Positions 50,713-62,640 of a stretch of 64,000 nucleotides of DNA are shown one piece after another. The position numbers and the translations under genes were made by a program. This DNA comes from Cyprinodon diabolis. Taxonomy: Eukaryota; Chordata; Actinopteri; Cyprinodontiformes; Cyprinodontidae. The DNA lies in NCBI GenBank assembly GCA_030533445.1, contig CM060062.1:22636329-22700328 (forward strand), in the 5' to 3' direction. The notes under the pieces were generated by a model. That model did not search any database. It was not told the DNA's origin and was given only the letters and a program-made list of their open reading frames with translations. Each line of letters starts with the position of its first letter. Position 1 is the stretch's first letter.

Positions 50713-52608
50713 GTGAGTACTGATTAATGTCCTAACATGCAACAATAGCTGAATGCTGCAATGAGATTCAAAATATCTATATTTTGTGTTAATTATTGAC
50801 TATAGATTTATCAGCACACACCATAAGGATTGTCAATCATGATAAATTAATGAAACTGAACTATGGTAACATGTTTTCTCCTTATTAACCATAATGTTTA
50901 ACAAAAGAAAGCTCTTTTATACTCTGAATACTACTTTCAAAGATATCCGTGCCTAGTGCTCATTTGGAGGCAGTGGTGTATCTAATTACTCTGTAACTGA
51001 TCCCTTCATACTGCATTGATTATTCCATCTATTGATCTAGTTTCCTCGGTGAAACCAGATTGAAGGGAATTAAATCAACAATTTGGTTACACAACAGACA
51101 TTCTGTGAGCATTTTTCATCCCTAGTCTTATTTCTTCCACCTCCTCGATGCAATATGTGAGCATTAAAAATACAGCTGAGCTTGAGGCCCGCAGGGAAAT
51201 TGATCTTCATCTACTCTGCCGCCACCACTGCTGCTGCTTCTGGTTGGCCAAAAGATTATTGTTTCCTCTACTGTTCTTCATTTTTTTTTAACTCTTTGTC
51301 ACAATCCTTCACCACCTACACAAACTTAAAAAAAAATGTAAGAGCACAAACAGCAGCACAAGCCCTCCTCTTAGCCCACGCACCCTTCAAAAATATGATT
51401 AAAGGCAGTGATTTTTGCCATCTAACTCCCAAAGGGGCAAGGTGACACAGAGGTGAGAAGGCCAAGGAGGATGGAGGGATGATGATGATGCTAAGGAGAA
51501 AGGGGGATGGGGGGGAAAGGTCAAACCTTGAAATGGGAAAGGTCAAGGTGTCCTCTGCCTTTCAATTAAAGAGGCTCTAACATGTCGATTAGAGTTACTG
51601 AGACACCAATCATAATCAATAAAAGAGATTAATGAAATGTTTGTTAAGGGTCCTACCTACCTAACCACCCAACCAACCAACCAACCAACACAAAGTAGTG
51701 CAAAGTTGTAAAAATATACATTGGTTTGAAATGTTATTTCTACATCCCTGAACATATACATGTAAACAAAAAACAAGAAAATCACTTTTAACTTCAATAA
51801 TAGTTGCAAGAATTTTGGGCAGTAAGCAAATATTTGGAAAGTTGTTCTTTGCTAGCCTCGCCAGCTAGATGAACCATAGTGATCTACTTTTTCAGTGCTT
51901 CTGGGGCTTTTCCAAATGTTGATGGTCTCCCTAAGCCAAATCAAAAGTTGTGCATAGAGAACAATTTAGCAGCATGCTGTAATGCTACATTTCATGCTTT
52001 TATTGTGAAGTGCTGGCAGTGAGACCTGTAATGCTACATTTCATGCTTTTATTGTGAAGTGCTGGCAGTGAGACCTTGACACGATATGCTATGGGGTTGC
52101 CAGGGGTAATGGCAGGTCCAAATTGAAGAATCTAGGGGGCTGATAAGGTACTGCGTATTGTGGCACAATAATTATACCCTCTAAATAAGGTAAACATACC
52201 CAGTGTTATATTCAATGCCAGCACAGGAATGCCATATCATATTAGGAAATAACTTGATATACTGAAACAGCTGCTCTAACATCTGCTGGGATGGCGACAT
52301 CATCAGACAAATTAAAATTATTCTATCTTAAAAATCAGATCAGGACAAATAGCAGTTTTACCTGCATATATCAAGTACCACTGAAAAAGTAGATCATTTT
52401 TATTCAATTCGGAGCTTAATGGGAGGATGCTGGACCTTAAAAATTAACCTTTGATATATCTATGTAAACACTGTGCATCTGAAATGCAGACCGTTGAACT
52501 ACTTGCAGGGTTGGCGGAAATCACCGCAGACACTGCGTTCAGTCTGAATACACCATTAGATGTGGCTAGGAACTCTGGGATTCTGCTGTATCTCTGAATA
52601 CTAGAGAT

Positions 52609-52660
<52 letters not shown>

Positions 52661-55600
52661 CTTCAAATACCTCATCGTTAGTCCTATTGATTGTCAGCCA
52701 TTGCCAGTACAGGTTATCAAATCTTCACAATTAGATTTAGCACTAGGTTATCATGCTAACGATAAATTCATAGTTGTTCTTCTGGAAGGAAAATCTCCTG
52801 GACTGCCCTGTTTTAGCCCAAAACATCCTCCCATAATCTTTAAACAGCTTCGGTGTCCCTGCTAAAAAAAAGGATCTCCCCATAGCATGATACTCTCGCC
52901 ACTATTTTCCATGATGTGGATGGTGTTCAAAATAATGGGCCTGGTTTGTTTACAACTGAACATAAAGCCTGATCTACCAAGATCCCAAAAAGGAGTGATA
53001 AATTGCATATACAAGCAAAGAAAAAAAATTGCTGTTGCAATAAGTGGTTGAGTTGCAGATGATAAAAATAAGATTCACAATTAGTTATGGGTGCAACCGT
53101 AGTGTCGATCACTCTATTAAAAGGAGGATTTTGCTTCTGCAAATGGCTTTCACCATGGATATTTTTTGAGAAATAAGTCCGTTTTTTATTTGCGCATCAA
53201 AAAAGCAGCCACTCGGTGTGCAAGCGAACTGCTAATGGATTGCAGTTATAATTACAGACAGTGGAGGAAAAAAAAGACCTCTGCTGAGTTGAACAAACAA
53301 ACAAAAATTCAGGACCAAATCACCTTACATGGGAGGACAAAATCAATTTTTTTTCATCAAATGGAGAATTTGTGTTTGTGTTTCTATTCTTTTATCAAAG
53401 ATGATATTTCAGGGTTAAGTTTATTGAAGATAGAAAAAAAAAGGTAGTCCAGCCCTCCAAAACAGATTTGTTTTGAGAAAACATGGTAAAATAGAAGACA
53501 AAACTCGTACTAGTCTTCCACTTTATCTTCAAAGGCGTTCAGGGAGCATCTGAAAAAGATTTCAGAGCTACCTCAGCTGACTCATCTTGAAGGAACAGCT
53601 GTTCTACTTTGAGCCCTTCACCCTATCTCTGGCCGGGCTCTTCACCCTTTCCTATCACTTAGGAAGTGCCCAGCCACCATGCAGAAGATCATTTTTTGCA
53701 TTATAATTCTTAACGCATGAGAGATAGGGGAAGGTATCTGCTGCAGACTGTAAGTTTTTTAGAACCACCTATGCAGTGTTGTGCCTGAACTCGTTCATAT
53801 TTTGGGCGAACGTGAACTGAACGTACTGTATTACTGCCTGATGAACGTTATTGTGAACTCGTTCATTCTGGTGTCTGTGAACGGCGCGCTCTCTCTCTTC
53901 AACTTCGTTCAATAGGTTGCCAGATTTCTATAGAGTCCTTCAGGCGAAACCCCGGCTAAATCACACCGTAAACAGGCCTTAATATGTAGCGGGGAAAACA
54001 CACAATCTGGCAACACCAGCTACCAGTGTCGTAGCCTACAGCCGCGTGCGTCATCAAAACATAATGCAGCGTGGAAGCCACAGCAGCATGGAGGCGACCG
54101 TGGAGGCGAAAAAGCAGCAGTATGATCACTTAAAACACTTTTATGACCAGGTGGTCGGTGAGGATGATGGCAACAATCTTACATTTCTCTGCAAACTTTG
54201 CCCGCCGGCTTTCAGTAAAAAAATCCGCACTTCAGTAACCTTAAATTCCTACCTCAGCCTGGTCCCTCAGTTTGTGTTAGTAAAATGTTCTTGAGGGTTT
54301 TACTATTCATGTAACTTGTTTTTTAAACCTGCCTGGTATAAATTTCCAGGATTCCTTTTTAGTATGTACTGAAATGGAAATTCAAATGGAAAAATAAAAA
54401 TAATAAAAATAAACATTTGCACCTTAAATACTGCTTTCCTGTTTTTCTTTTAATAATTCCTCATAAAAAAGACCATTCAAGCAGCACATTTTTCCTGATG
54501 TTTTTGAGAATATACTGTAGGGGTGAAAGCTGCAGCTGCTACTAGTGTGAAGTGAATGGACAGCCACAAAGCGTTAAAGCAACATTGGGGAAATACTGTC
54601 TCCTCAAAGCTAATGTAAATCCTGGTTGGATAAGGATTCAAAACTGGATATGAAGATGAATCTGACGCACAGTTTCAGTGTTACAACTGATAAAATAATT
54701 GCTGTCTGTGGTTCTACAGTAGGCTATGGTGTAATTGAGCAATATATGAAAAAAAAAGAACGAACTAGTTCATTTTTTGGAACTGTGAACTTAGTTCAAA
54801 ATTTTGAATTATGAACTGAACTAGTTAATTTTAAAATGTGTGAACTGAACTTTGAACTAGTTCACGTAGAAAGAGAACTTTCCCAACACTGCACCTATGT
54901 GTGGACAGCGGCAATACCATGACAGCAAAAAAGTAGAAATGATTTATGACATAATATGATATAATAATAAATTTTAGCACTAATAAACACAAAGAGCACA
55001 CTTGTTTAATAAGAGTACTGTTAAATTTATGAGTGCTACAGTTTGTTACACATATAAAGATACACCCGTTTCAAACTACTTTTTACTTGATCATGATTTT
55101 TACTTGATAATTATAATTAAAGTGTAAACACCCCCATAGCTCTTCACCTTTGAAATATATATAAGTCCCCCTCTTCAGGAATGGCTTCTACTTGTGACTA
55201 CCTTCAGGCCAGCCTTAGTTAATCCAGCAGCTCAAAAATAGCAATTTTTCATTAGATTTTTTTTAAAATTCTGACAGGATATGTTTACAGGATATGTTGA
55301 CACAATGATGAAAGATTTTTTTCTCTCCATCATCTGTCATTGCACCTCTTCCCTCTTTACTTCTTGCTACAATTAGGGCAGACATCTTAGATGAAATCCG
55401 ATTTGCACCTGGTTAATAGACCGGCCAAAACTTGACTGTGCAAGCAAAGAGTCGGCTTTGGGCATTTAATAACCATTGGTCAATCAGGTCCATTGTCTTT
55501 AACATTGAGGCCAAAAGTCAAGTTTTGGTCAACTGACCAGAGCACAGCTGTGAAAGTCTGTAGTTCTTCCAGATTTATCAGCAGTCCTATCGCTAGCTCT

Positions 55601-58600
55601 CCCAATAATGTTGTCTTTGCCCAACCTGTATCACAGCTTTGCTATACCATAGTATCTTTTATTGCTATGACTAAAAGTTTGCATTTCAACACTGCTTTAA
55701 TTTCTCCTGGACTATAACCTGACTTTATTTCCATGGTCCTTGATCTTTATGATGCTGTTTATTCAGTGAGACCTTCAAAAAAAGAAGGCTTGGATTCATA
55801 CAGACATGCTACTATTTCTCTCGGGGATTAACTGCATAACACTTTTTAGCAAGTAAAAATAAATGTATGAATGAATAAATGAATTCTTATTTCAGACAGC
55901 CCTGTAAAACAAAACATTCAGCACATACAACCATCATGTATAATAATGATAAATATTTGTATATTCTCCTTCCTATAGTCTTCAACTCCAACCATGCACC
56001 TCATTCCAACTTTACTGCTTAGTTCAAACTATGATGCAGTCCTTTGAGTGAGGAAATAAATCAAGTCATGTACATATAAACATACATATACATGCCTCTC
56101 ACAATAAGATATATGACAAATATGAAATGATTGTTTGGGTGTAAATCGATATGTTTACTTGTCTGTGTGTCTGAAACATGTATCTTTTCTCATTTCCTTC
56201 CCTCTCGCTAACTTTGTGGACCAACAAATTACATAGGGGAACGTGAGTGCTTTTATCTTACTTTCTGTTGTTCCTTTATTAACAAATGTTCTTCTAAAAC
56301 TCATTGTAAACACTTCCATTATGCCTGAGAGGCTATTCTCCATCCTGCTGACAGTGGTGCACTAAAATGAATATAGTATTGGATCGTGCCTTAGTTGGAT
56401 TAGGCTCATATGCATGTCAATGCAAGTATAGCTTTGTGAATGGTTGGGTTTTGGTCTTATTGGCTCTCAGTAGATAATGTCCCGGTAGGAACATATAGGA
56501 TAAAGTTTGAGGAGCTGGCAGCACGGCTTTCAGATCAAAGTCTTGAAGATATTAAGAGGAGTTAAGGCATAAGCAGCAACTTGTCTCCTTCTAGTGATGT
56601 AGTGCCTTCATCCCTCCCTTCAATTTGATCAGCTGAGAAAATGGGATTATTTTCTGAGTGGGAATTCTTTCATTAAATTCACACACTCTTCTCATCTGTC
56701 TCTTCTTGAATTTAGCTTGTTTGATTTATTTGTTTATCTGCTCCACCATTTGTTCTTTATTTATCTTCCATTCACACTCAGCACTCCATCTTCAGTGCCT
56801 TTATCTCATCTACTGCATCCCTCTCTCCATTAACCTACTCCCTCCATTTACCTACATACGTATAATTAGAATAATCCCCAAATGTAAAAGTTTTCTATTT
56901 TCCTTTAAGGGTAACAATAAAGTTACCTTGAAGCAACCACTTTGGAAAAATCTAATATTTTGTGTCTTAATTTTTTTAAAACTTCACAGAGATATTAAGG
57001 TACTTTAAAATCACTGATATTCATATGGCAAAAAGTCTTATAATAATTAAAAATAAATGTAATTACAGTTAAATAAATTCTAAGATTTTTTTGGAAACAA
57101 ATAACTGCTAATGAAAAACAGTAATCACATACTTTACTATTCACACATAGACCTTAGAAAAAACAAATAAAACAAAAAACAAAATCCAACAATCCTTATT
57201 CTACTCACCAACTAAATTTAATTTATGTTTAATAAAAGTAAAAATAGGTATTCAAAATATGAATCAAACTGATAAGGGATCAAAGTTTATCAAAGGTTAT
57301 CTCTTTCTCAATATCTTTCCTATCTATTTTTGAGTTCAATACCTGCTTTTGTCTTGGGTAAAAATATATGTATTATCTGTACAGTAAACAGATATTGGCC
57401 TTCTCCTAAAAAGATAAATAAAACATTCGATTTAGACCCCAACATTGGGCTTGGAAATTTTTCAAGGTAGAGAAACCGACTAATGATTACAAAATATTTC
57501 AGAACTATCACCATGCATTTAGATAGAGATTGTGTTTATAGACAGAACACTGAGGAATAAAACAATCAAATATGGCATTCCTTGGCAGCCTGTGATTTTA
57601 GGGAAGGGGAGTTCTACTTATTAATCGTCCAATCAGAGGAGGATTGGGTCTCGATCATCACATTATACAGCCAGTTAAAAGCCACTTTGTCTTTTTAATC
57701 ATTATAATATCTTATAACTGGAACATTTGTAATTTTTTTTAAATCCAGATATTCCATTGAATAAAAGACTTGTTTTCATACACAGTTATACTCCTTCAAC
57801 AACCGACATATGAATTTACCATAATTAATGCATTATTGTAAATCTTTCTGACTCCACATTTGGCTTTAACATATCTAAGCCAAATACAGGTTTGACAGGC
57901 ATTTAACATAGAAAGGCCATGAAACTTCTGATATAGTGCAGCCTGTTACTTGATAATAACAGTAGTTATAAGGAGCCAAGGTTTAAATTGACATTTTTAA
58001 GGTACTTATAAAAATAAAACATAGTCAGAATAGGTTGAACAGTAAAATCATGCAAGGCTTGCAATTTTCTGGATAATATGAATTCCTGAAAACGTACTAT
58101 TTTTTTTAACATGTTGTGACCCCATTTATATTTCAAATCAAGTACATATTTTCTCTACATCCTGCATGCATTTCCAAGTGCAGCTAAATCAGATCACAAG
58201 CACACTTGCTAAAGCTAAACAAAAACTTTATTCAGGTTTATTTCTAGGCTTTTATCTAGCTAACAGATTCTAATGAACATGTTATTCTTGTTCCTTCTCC
58301 CCACAGACTCCCATATTCTCACAGGAAACATTGAGCCATATCTTTTTTCTACATTAACTATCCTCCAACATTGTCTCAATTTCCTCTCATTGAAAACACA
58401 TTCTCTGTCCTTTCTCTTCATCCTACTATTTTTCTTGACCTATATTTCATTTCTTTCTCTGCAGAGCCTAGTCAAGTGATATTGACTAAGTATACTTCTC
58501 TATCTCTGGTCTGTCTTGGCTGTTTGTAAGCCTTTGAACAGATAGTGCAGATGTTTTATGACACAGTCTTCAGGTTTGCAGTCGGTGCACAGAACTAGAA

Positions 58601-60272
58601 TTACAGCAGAAAGCACTGTGAAAGGATGCCATGAGAATTCAGCATTGTGTTCACATATCATTAGTTCTGTGCATGTATTAACCGAATCGGTCGTTTGAAT
58701 GTATTCTGTGCCTAAATGAATTCTTGTTTGGGTCCATGCAGACAAAAGGCCTCCTCAGATAACCAGGCACCCAGATTCAGTCACCATATTTAGCTTTGAG
58801 GACCTGAACATGACCTGTGAAGCATCTGGCGTCCCTCCACCCAGGTTAGTTAGCACACCCACATCCATGCAAACACATAATCACAATGGTTCTACGGCAC
58901 TTTACAAAATAATTGATACCCATTGAACTTTCACGACTTTTTGGCATTACAAACCAGCTGCATGTGACAGACTGAAACTAAGATTTTTTAGTGAATAGAA
59001 AATGATAGATAAAAATGAAGTCACTGTCCTGTTGAAAGGTAAACCTTGGATTGCTCCATATATATATATAGTCATATACACTCACCGGCCACTTTATTAG
59101 GTACATCTGTCCAACTGCTCGTTACCACTTAATTTCTAAGCAGCCAATCACATGGCGGCAACTCAGTGCATTTAGGCATGTAGACATGGTCAAGACAATC
59201 TCCTGCAGTTCAAACCGAGCATCAGTATGGGGAAGAAAGGTAATTAGAGTGACTTTGAACGTGGCATGATTGTTGGTGCCAGAAGGCCTGGTCTGAGTAT
59301 TTCAGAAACTGCTGATCTACTGGGATTTTCACGCACAACCATCTCTAGGGTTTACAAAGAATGGTCCGAAAAAGAAAACACATCCAGTGAGCGGCAGTTC
59401 TGTGGGCGGAAATGCCTTGTTGATGCCAGAGGTCAGAGGAGAATGGCCAGACTGGTTTGAGCTGATAGAAGGGCAACAGTGACTCAAATAACCACCCGTT
59501 ACAACCAAGGTGGGCAGAAGAGCATCTCTGAATGCACAGTACGTCGAACTTTGAGGCAGATGGGCTACAGCAGCAGAAGACCACACCGGCTGCCACTCAT
59601 TTCAGCTAAGAACAGGAAACTGAGGCTACAATTTGCACAAGCTCATCGAAACTGGACAATAGAAGATTGGAAAAACATTGCCTGGTCTGATTCGGATGGT
59701 AGGGTTAGAATTTGGCGTCTACAACATGAAAGCATGGATCCATCCTGCCTTGTATCAACGGTTCAGGCTGGTGGTGGTGGTGTCATGGTGTGGGGAATAT
59801 TTTCTTGGCACTCTTTGGGCCCCTTGGTACCAATTGAGCATCGTTGCAATGCTACAGCCTACCTGAGTATTGTTGCGGACCATGTCCATCCCTTTATGAC
59901 CACAATGTACCCAACTTCTGATGGCTACTTTCAGCAGGATAATGCGCCATGTCATAAAGCTGGAATCATCTCAGACTGGTTTCTTGAACATGACAATGAG
60001 TTCACTGTACTCAAATGGCCTCCACAGTCACCAGATCTCAATCCAATAGAGCATCTTTGGCATGTGGTGGAAGGGGAGATTCGCATCATGGATGTGCAGC
60101 CGACAAATCTGCGGCAACTGTGTGATGCCATCATGTCAATATGGACCAAACTCCCTGAGGAAAGCTTCCAGCACCTTGTTGAATCTATGCCATGAAGAAT
60201 TGAGGCAGTTCTGAAGGCAAAAGGGGGTCCAACCCGTTACTAGCATGGGGTACCTAATAAAGTGGCCGGTGA

Positions 60273-60310
<38 letters not shown>

Positions 60311-62640
60311 CCTACAGTCATATATAATAACGATGTTCAATTCTTTTTCTGTATAATAGATGTTTTTTCACTCATTCTTTAGCCAACTGAGAATAGTGAC
60401 CTTCCTTCTCCTTGTTCATCTGACATCTACATATTAACATTACACGAGAGCACAGCTTCTCCCAGTCAGAGTTCTTGTTTCAACAGAGAATAATGTCATT
60501 AAGCCCTCGGGCAATCTTCCCTCAGAGTGTCTTAGCTGCTCTGAAGTGTAAAACTGCTCCTATTGCAGAGGAAAAAAGAAGAGCATCGCTATTACACACA
60601 GCATAAGCATCTGAGCCCCACTGGGGCATCCATGTACATTTTAAAGCAATCCATTTGTGCCCTCAATTCCAGTGACATCTTCTGTGCATAATTGACTGCT
60701 TTCAGAGACATGAAAATGACTATGCAACTGGTGCTTAAATGATCAGCTTCTCTCTCTTTTTTTTTGCTTTAGTTTTAGCTGGACTAAGGATGGACTGCCA
60801 TTTGACCCAAGCAGTAAAACAGAGCTTGAAGTTAAGAAAAATCCATACTCGTTTGTTTTCCAAGCACTTCCAAGTAATACTAGGGACCCGCCAAAGTCGT
60901 ACGAAGGCAAATACGTCTGCTATGCTACCAATGAGCTTGGTACTGCAGTGTCAAAGGAAGCAATACTTCGAACCGATGGTAAGAGATGTATTTATCTTGA
61001 GTGATTGATAGCTTGTTTAATGTAAAATGCTCAAACCTGGCATCTGTTGACAAAAGTTCCATCAGATCAGTGTTGATAATGTTGAAATTTAAGTTATTAT
61101 CTTTGTTGTTATGTGCTTAAAAGAACAAGTCAGGGATTAGTCTTAGACACTGGATTTATATAATTGACTTACAGAAGGGGCTGCACGGTGGCACAGATTG
61201 TAGCACCGTTGACTTGCAGCAAGAAAATTTTAGGTTTGATTCCCGGCCTGGAGTCTTTCTGCAGGAGTTTGCGTGTTCTCCCAGTGCATGCCTGGATTCT
61301 CCCAGGGTGCTCTGTCTTGTTCCCAAAGTCCAAAAACATGAGCTGTTGGGTTAAAAAAACTAGATCTTTACTACAAGTGGCATAAAGATGCTGTCACTAT
61401 TATGCTTGGGGAACTAAGAGCATGCTGAGTAAGGATAGGTAAAATAAACAAATACTTCATTTTAAATTAGCTCTCTTCTGTAACCTACACTTAATCAATT
61501 TGACTCTCTAAAAATAAAAGTAGCTCACTCCTGAGCTGCATCACAATTACATGATTATCATACAATTTTAGCATGATAATCAAACACACATACAGACAAA
61601 ACCCTGAGCCAACATCCATCCACCTGCGTGGCTGGCTCTCTCCTGGGCAACCTCCTTCCTTCACAGTTTCCCTGACAACGGTTGCCTGAGAAACACTTGA
61701 GTTGATGTCATGTGATGCTCTTTTCAATGGCTCCTGAGGGGTTATCAACACTGAGCGGAAAGCAGGGGGAGATTGGGAGCACACACTGAAGACTCACATA
61801 TTCAACCATTCTACATCTTAAAAGGGTGAAAAAAGGGGATTTTGTAATAGAAACCCAGAAATAAGGCTCCTCATCAGTGTGGGTTTTAGATGACATGTGT
61901 TGAGAACTGCCTCAGGAAATATTCTATATGGGTTGCTGTTTGTTTACCACGTGTTTCTACGCAAACTCACCTTTGCGTGTTTGTTCCTTGTTTACCCCTG
62001 TGCAGTCCCCCCTACCCTGCAGAGGGAGAATAGAGTTTCTGTGAAGTCAGATGAGGGAAGCAGCATCGTGCTGAAGTGTAACCCCCCTCAGAGCTCCATG
62101 GAGCCCAACATTCATTGGATGGATCAGAGTGAGTTCATTATCTCCACTTCTATTACAGTACATGCGCCTCTTACTGTGTATGCTCTTCCTTTTGTGCTTC
62201 ACTTTGATCATATCTGAGAAAAAAGAGGAATGTATTTCAAAAAGCATTTCTAAATGAATTTTAGATATGTTGCAAAACTAGAGGGATAAGTTCTTAACTG
62301 CACTTTGTTATTCATCTTTTGCTTATTTTTTCATCTTACTTTTACAGAACAATCCTTTTAAGTACAACGTCTCAGTTTTTAAGAATATTCAATGCTGAAT
62401 GGTTGAAATAAACTGAGATAGATATATTTTCTCTGTTTAGCTCTTTAAAACTGTATTTTCTCTTTTAAGATTTGCGCCATATTCAGCTGAGTAAGCGGAT
62501 GGTGGTTGGATTGGATGGCAACCTCTACTTTGCCCATTTGACAATGGATGACAGTAGGGATGACTACACATGCAATGTCCAATACCTGGCAACACGCATC
62601 ATTCTGATAAAGGAGCCCATCACTCTGAAAGTCAACCCAT
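50395..62640 (+). CDS. L1-family cell adhesion molecule (L1CAM-like), 5' part: UTR/signal exon plus Ig1 and Ig2
   Basis: Cell-surface neural adhesion receptor of the L1 family; members carry six Ig and four or five fibronectin III domains and guide axons through homophilic binding. Exons seen: 50395-50712 (194 nt of 5'UTR, ATG at 50589), 58742-58844, 60773-60978, 62006-62128, 62470-62640. They join in frame into 242 residues. Residues 1-33 are a signal peptide with core LLPLVLLFLGVL, then IEMPSN. Ig1 has Cys67, FSWTKDG with Trp79, and Cys125 in YVCYATNELGTA. Ig2 has Cys169 in LKCNPP, Trp182 in IHWMD, and Cys220 in DDYTCNVQY. Two exons per Ig domain matches the family. LGTAVS and LKCNPP favour L1CAM over neurofascin or NrCAM; CHL1 is less likely. 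The gene continues beyond the window. Confidence 0.85.
50468..50585 (+). promoter_or_regulatory. Cluster of upstream ORFs in the L1-like 5'UTR
   Basis: Three AUGs precede the main start in the exon. 50468-50527 encodes a 19-residue ORF ending TAG. 50479-50484 is a minimal AUG-UGA start-stop element inside it, in another frame. 50574-50585 encodes MAL-stop, ending three bases before the main ATG at 50589. If this exon is transcribed from upstream, these would be expected to lower or condition translation of the main ORF. The ORFs are seen directly; the effect is inferred. Confidence 0.5.
50713..51870 (+). other. L1-like gene first coding intron, proximal part
   Basis: The start of an 8-kb intron (50713-58741). 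It is AT-rich, with a CCAA/CCTA short repeat at 51651-51690 and a purine-rich patch at 51440-51545. No exon was recognised. Confidence 0.5.
51651..51690. repeat. (CCTA/CCAA)n short tandem repeat
   Basis: CTACCTACCTAAC is followed by about five CCAA units, an imperfect tetranucleotide array inside the L1-like intron. Confidence 0.85.
51880..52396. repeat. 18-bp exact inverted repeat pair flanking about 480 bp
   Basis: TGATCTACTTTTTCAGTG at 51880-51897 is exactly reverse-complemented at 52379-52396. The pair could be the termini of a small DNA element, but no flanking duplication is evident and chance is possible in AT-rich DNA. Confidence 0.5.
51977..52076. repeat. Perfect 49-bp tandem duplication (two copies)
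   Basis: Copies 51977-52025 and 52026-52074 are identical, beginning CTGTAATGCTACATTTCATG and ending GGCAGTGAGAC, with two further matching bases. Zero divergence implies a recent duplication or an assembly duplication. It lies between the 18-bp inverted repeats at 51880 and 52379. Confidence 0.95.
52613..52660. repeat. (AT)n followed by poly-T
   Basis: About 16 AT units are followed by a run of about 17 T. It is a simple repeat in the intron of the L1-like gene. Confidence 0.95.
53774..54891 (+). mobile_element. Non-autonomous hAT element with perfect 8-bp target duplication
   Basis: Flanked on both sides by CACCTATG (53766-53773 and 54892-54899), an exact 8-bp duplication as hAT transposases leave. 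Terminal repeats are CAGTGTTGTG on the left and, inverted, CAGTGTTGGG on the right. Sub-terminal regions are rich in GAACT/AGTTC motifs in both orientations. It is 1118 bp, far short of an autonomous hAT (about 3-5 kb). It retains only the start of a transposase-like gene (54046-54294). It sits in sense orientation inside the first coding intron of the L1-like gene. Confidence 0.92.
54061..54294 (+). pseudogene. Truncated hAT transposase N-terminus with BED-type zinc-finger remnant
   Basis: The frame starting MQRGSHSSMEATVEAKKQQY continues to DDGNNLTFLCKLCPPAFSKK, which has the CxxC of a BED finger after an acidic/aromatic lead-in. It then reaches IRTSVTLNSYLS, where an intact finger would give the His pair, but reads into unrelated sequence and a stop after about 78 residues. 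An upstream in-frame ATG exists at 54046. The dimerisation and RNase-H-like nuclease regions are absent. It is likely an internal-deletion relic, though the finger half could still be transcribed with the host gene. Confidence 0.6.
54900..58741 (+). other. L1-like first coding intron, distal part
   Basis: AT-rich, with CT-rich islands (for example 56690-56850 and 58300-58460). L1CAM in other vertebrates has a tiny neuron-specific exon at this point in the gene. The only candidate I saw (56237-56242) is too weak to call. The joined phase works without it. Confidence 0.45.
58888..59052. mobile_element. Decayed Tc1-like terminal-repeat remnant
   Basis: GATACCCATTGAACTTTCAC..TTTTTGGCATTACAAACCAG..GTGACAGACTGAAACTAAGA recalls the fish repeat 'ATACCCCTTGAACTTTTTCA..TTACAACCA'. 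It is degenerate, with no partner arm. It lies immediately left of the TA-rich site used by the DD36E element. Confidence 0.4.
59079..60275 (+). mobile_element. Tc1-like DD36E-type transposon, dead copy
   Basis: The element is 1197 bp and flanked by TA (59077-59078 and 60276-60277). The ends are inverted repeats: CACTCACCGGCCACTTTATT on the left and its complement on the right (AATAAAGTGGCCGGTGAGTG). It is inserted in a TA-rich site, with (TA)n on both sides (59059-59070 and 60276-60308). The transposase inside is broken. It lies in the intron between the two Ig1 exons of the L1-like gene, in sense orientation. Confidence 0.95.
59226..60242 (+). pseudogene. Broken DD36E-type Tc1 transposase
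   Basis: The frame begins MGKKG and meets TAA within six codons. It then reads an HTH region (RPGLSISETADLLGFSRTTI), TGA at 59458-59460, an open stretch 59461-60194, and TGA in the SMP-stop-RIEAVLKAKGGPT tail. The first catalytic Asp region reads AWSDSDGRVRIW. The usual block of about eight residues after SD (beginning ES) is missing without a frameshift. The second Asp (FQQDNAPCH) and Glu (DLNPIEHLW) remain, with 36 residues between them, the DD36E spacing. Three stops plus a deletion next to the catalytic Asp make it non-functional. Confidence 0.9.
60276..60308. repeat. (TA)n microsatellite at transposon edge
   Basis: Alternating TA abuts the right end of the DD36E element, with a shorter TA run left of it, so the transposon landed in a TA array. 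Confidence 0.95.
61173..61345 (+). repeat. Fish SINE-like dispersed repeat (GGGGCTGCACGGTGGCACAG type)
   Basis: GGGGCTGCACGGTGGCACAG, then TAGCACCGTTGACTTGCAGC, GGTTTGATTCCCGGCCTGG, TGCAGGAGTTTGCGTGTTCT and CCAAAGTCCAAAAACATG follow the familiar teleost repeat. The GGTTTGATTCC part resembles a tRNA B box (consensus GGTTCGATTCC), so a tRNA-related SINE origin is possible. It is moderately decayed and lies in an L1-like intron. Confidence 0.8.
61346..62005 (+). other. L1-like intron between Ig1 and Ig2, nothing else recognised
   Basis: AT-rich sequence. The acceptor preceding 62006 is preceded by a T/C-rich stretch with TTTACCCCTGTGCAG. The minus-strand ORFs here have no recognisable domain. 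Confidence 0.5.

Noticed and set aside
51104..51167. Exon-like stretch with CATCCCTAG acceptor and GTGAGC donor in the L1-like intron
   Set aside because: The 31-nt length between the borders is not a multiple of three and would break the join between the flanking coding exons.
56237..56242. Possible 6-nt microexon of the L1-like gene (CTAAC branch site, ATAG acceptor, GTGAGT donor)
   Set aside because: It keeps the frame (adding two residues) and would sit where L1CAM has its tiny neuron-specific exon. But six bases between splice-like motifs is expected by chance in 8 kb, and the encoded residues do not resemble the known YEGHH-type segment.
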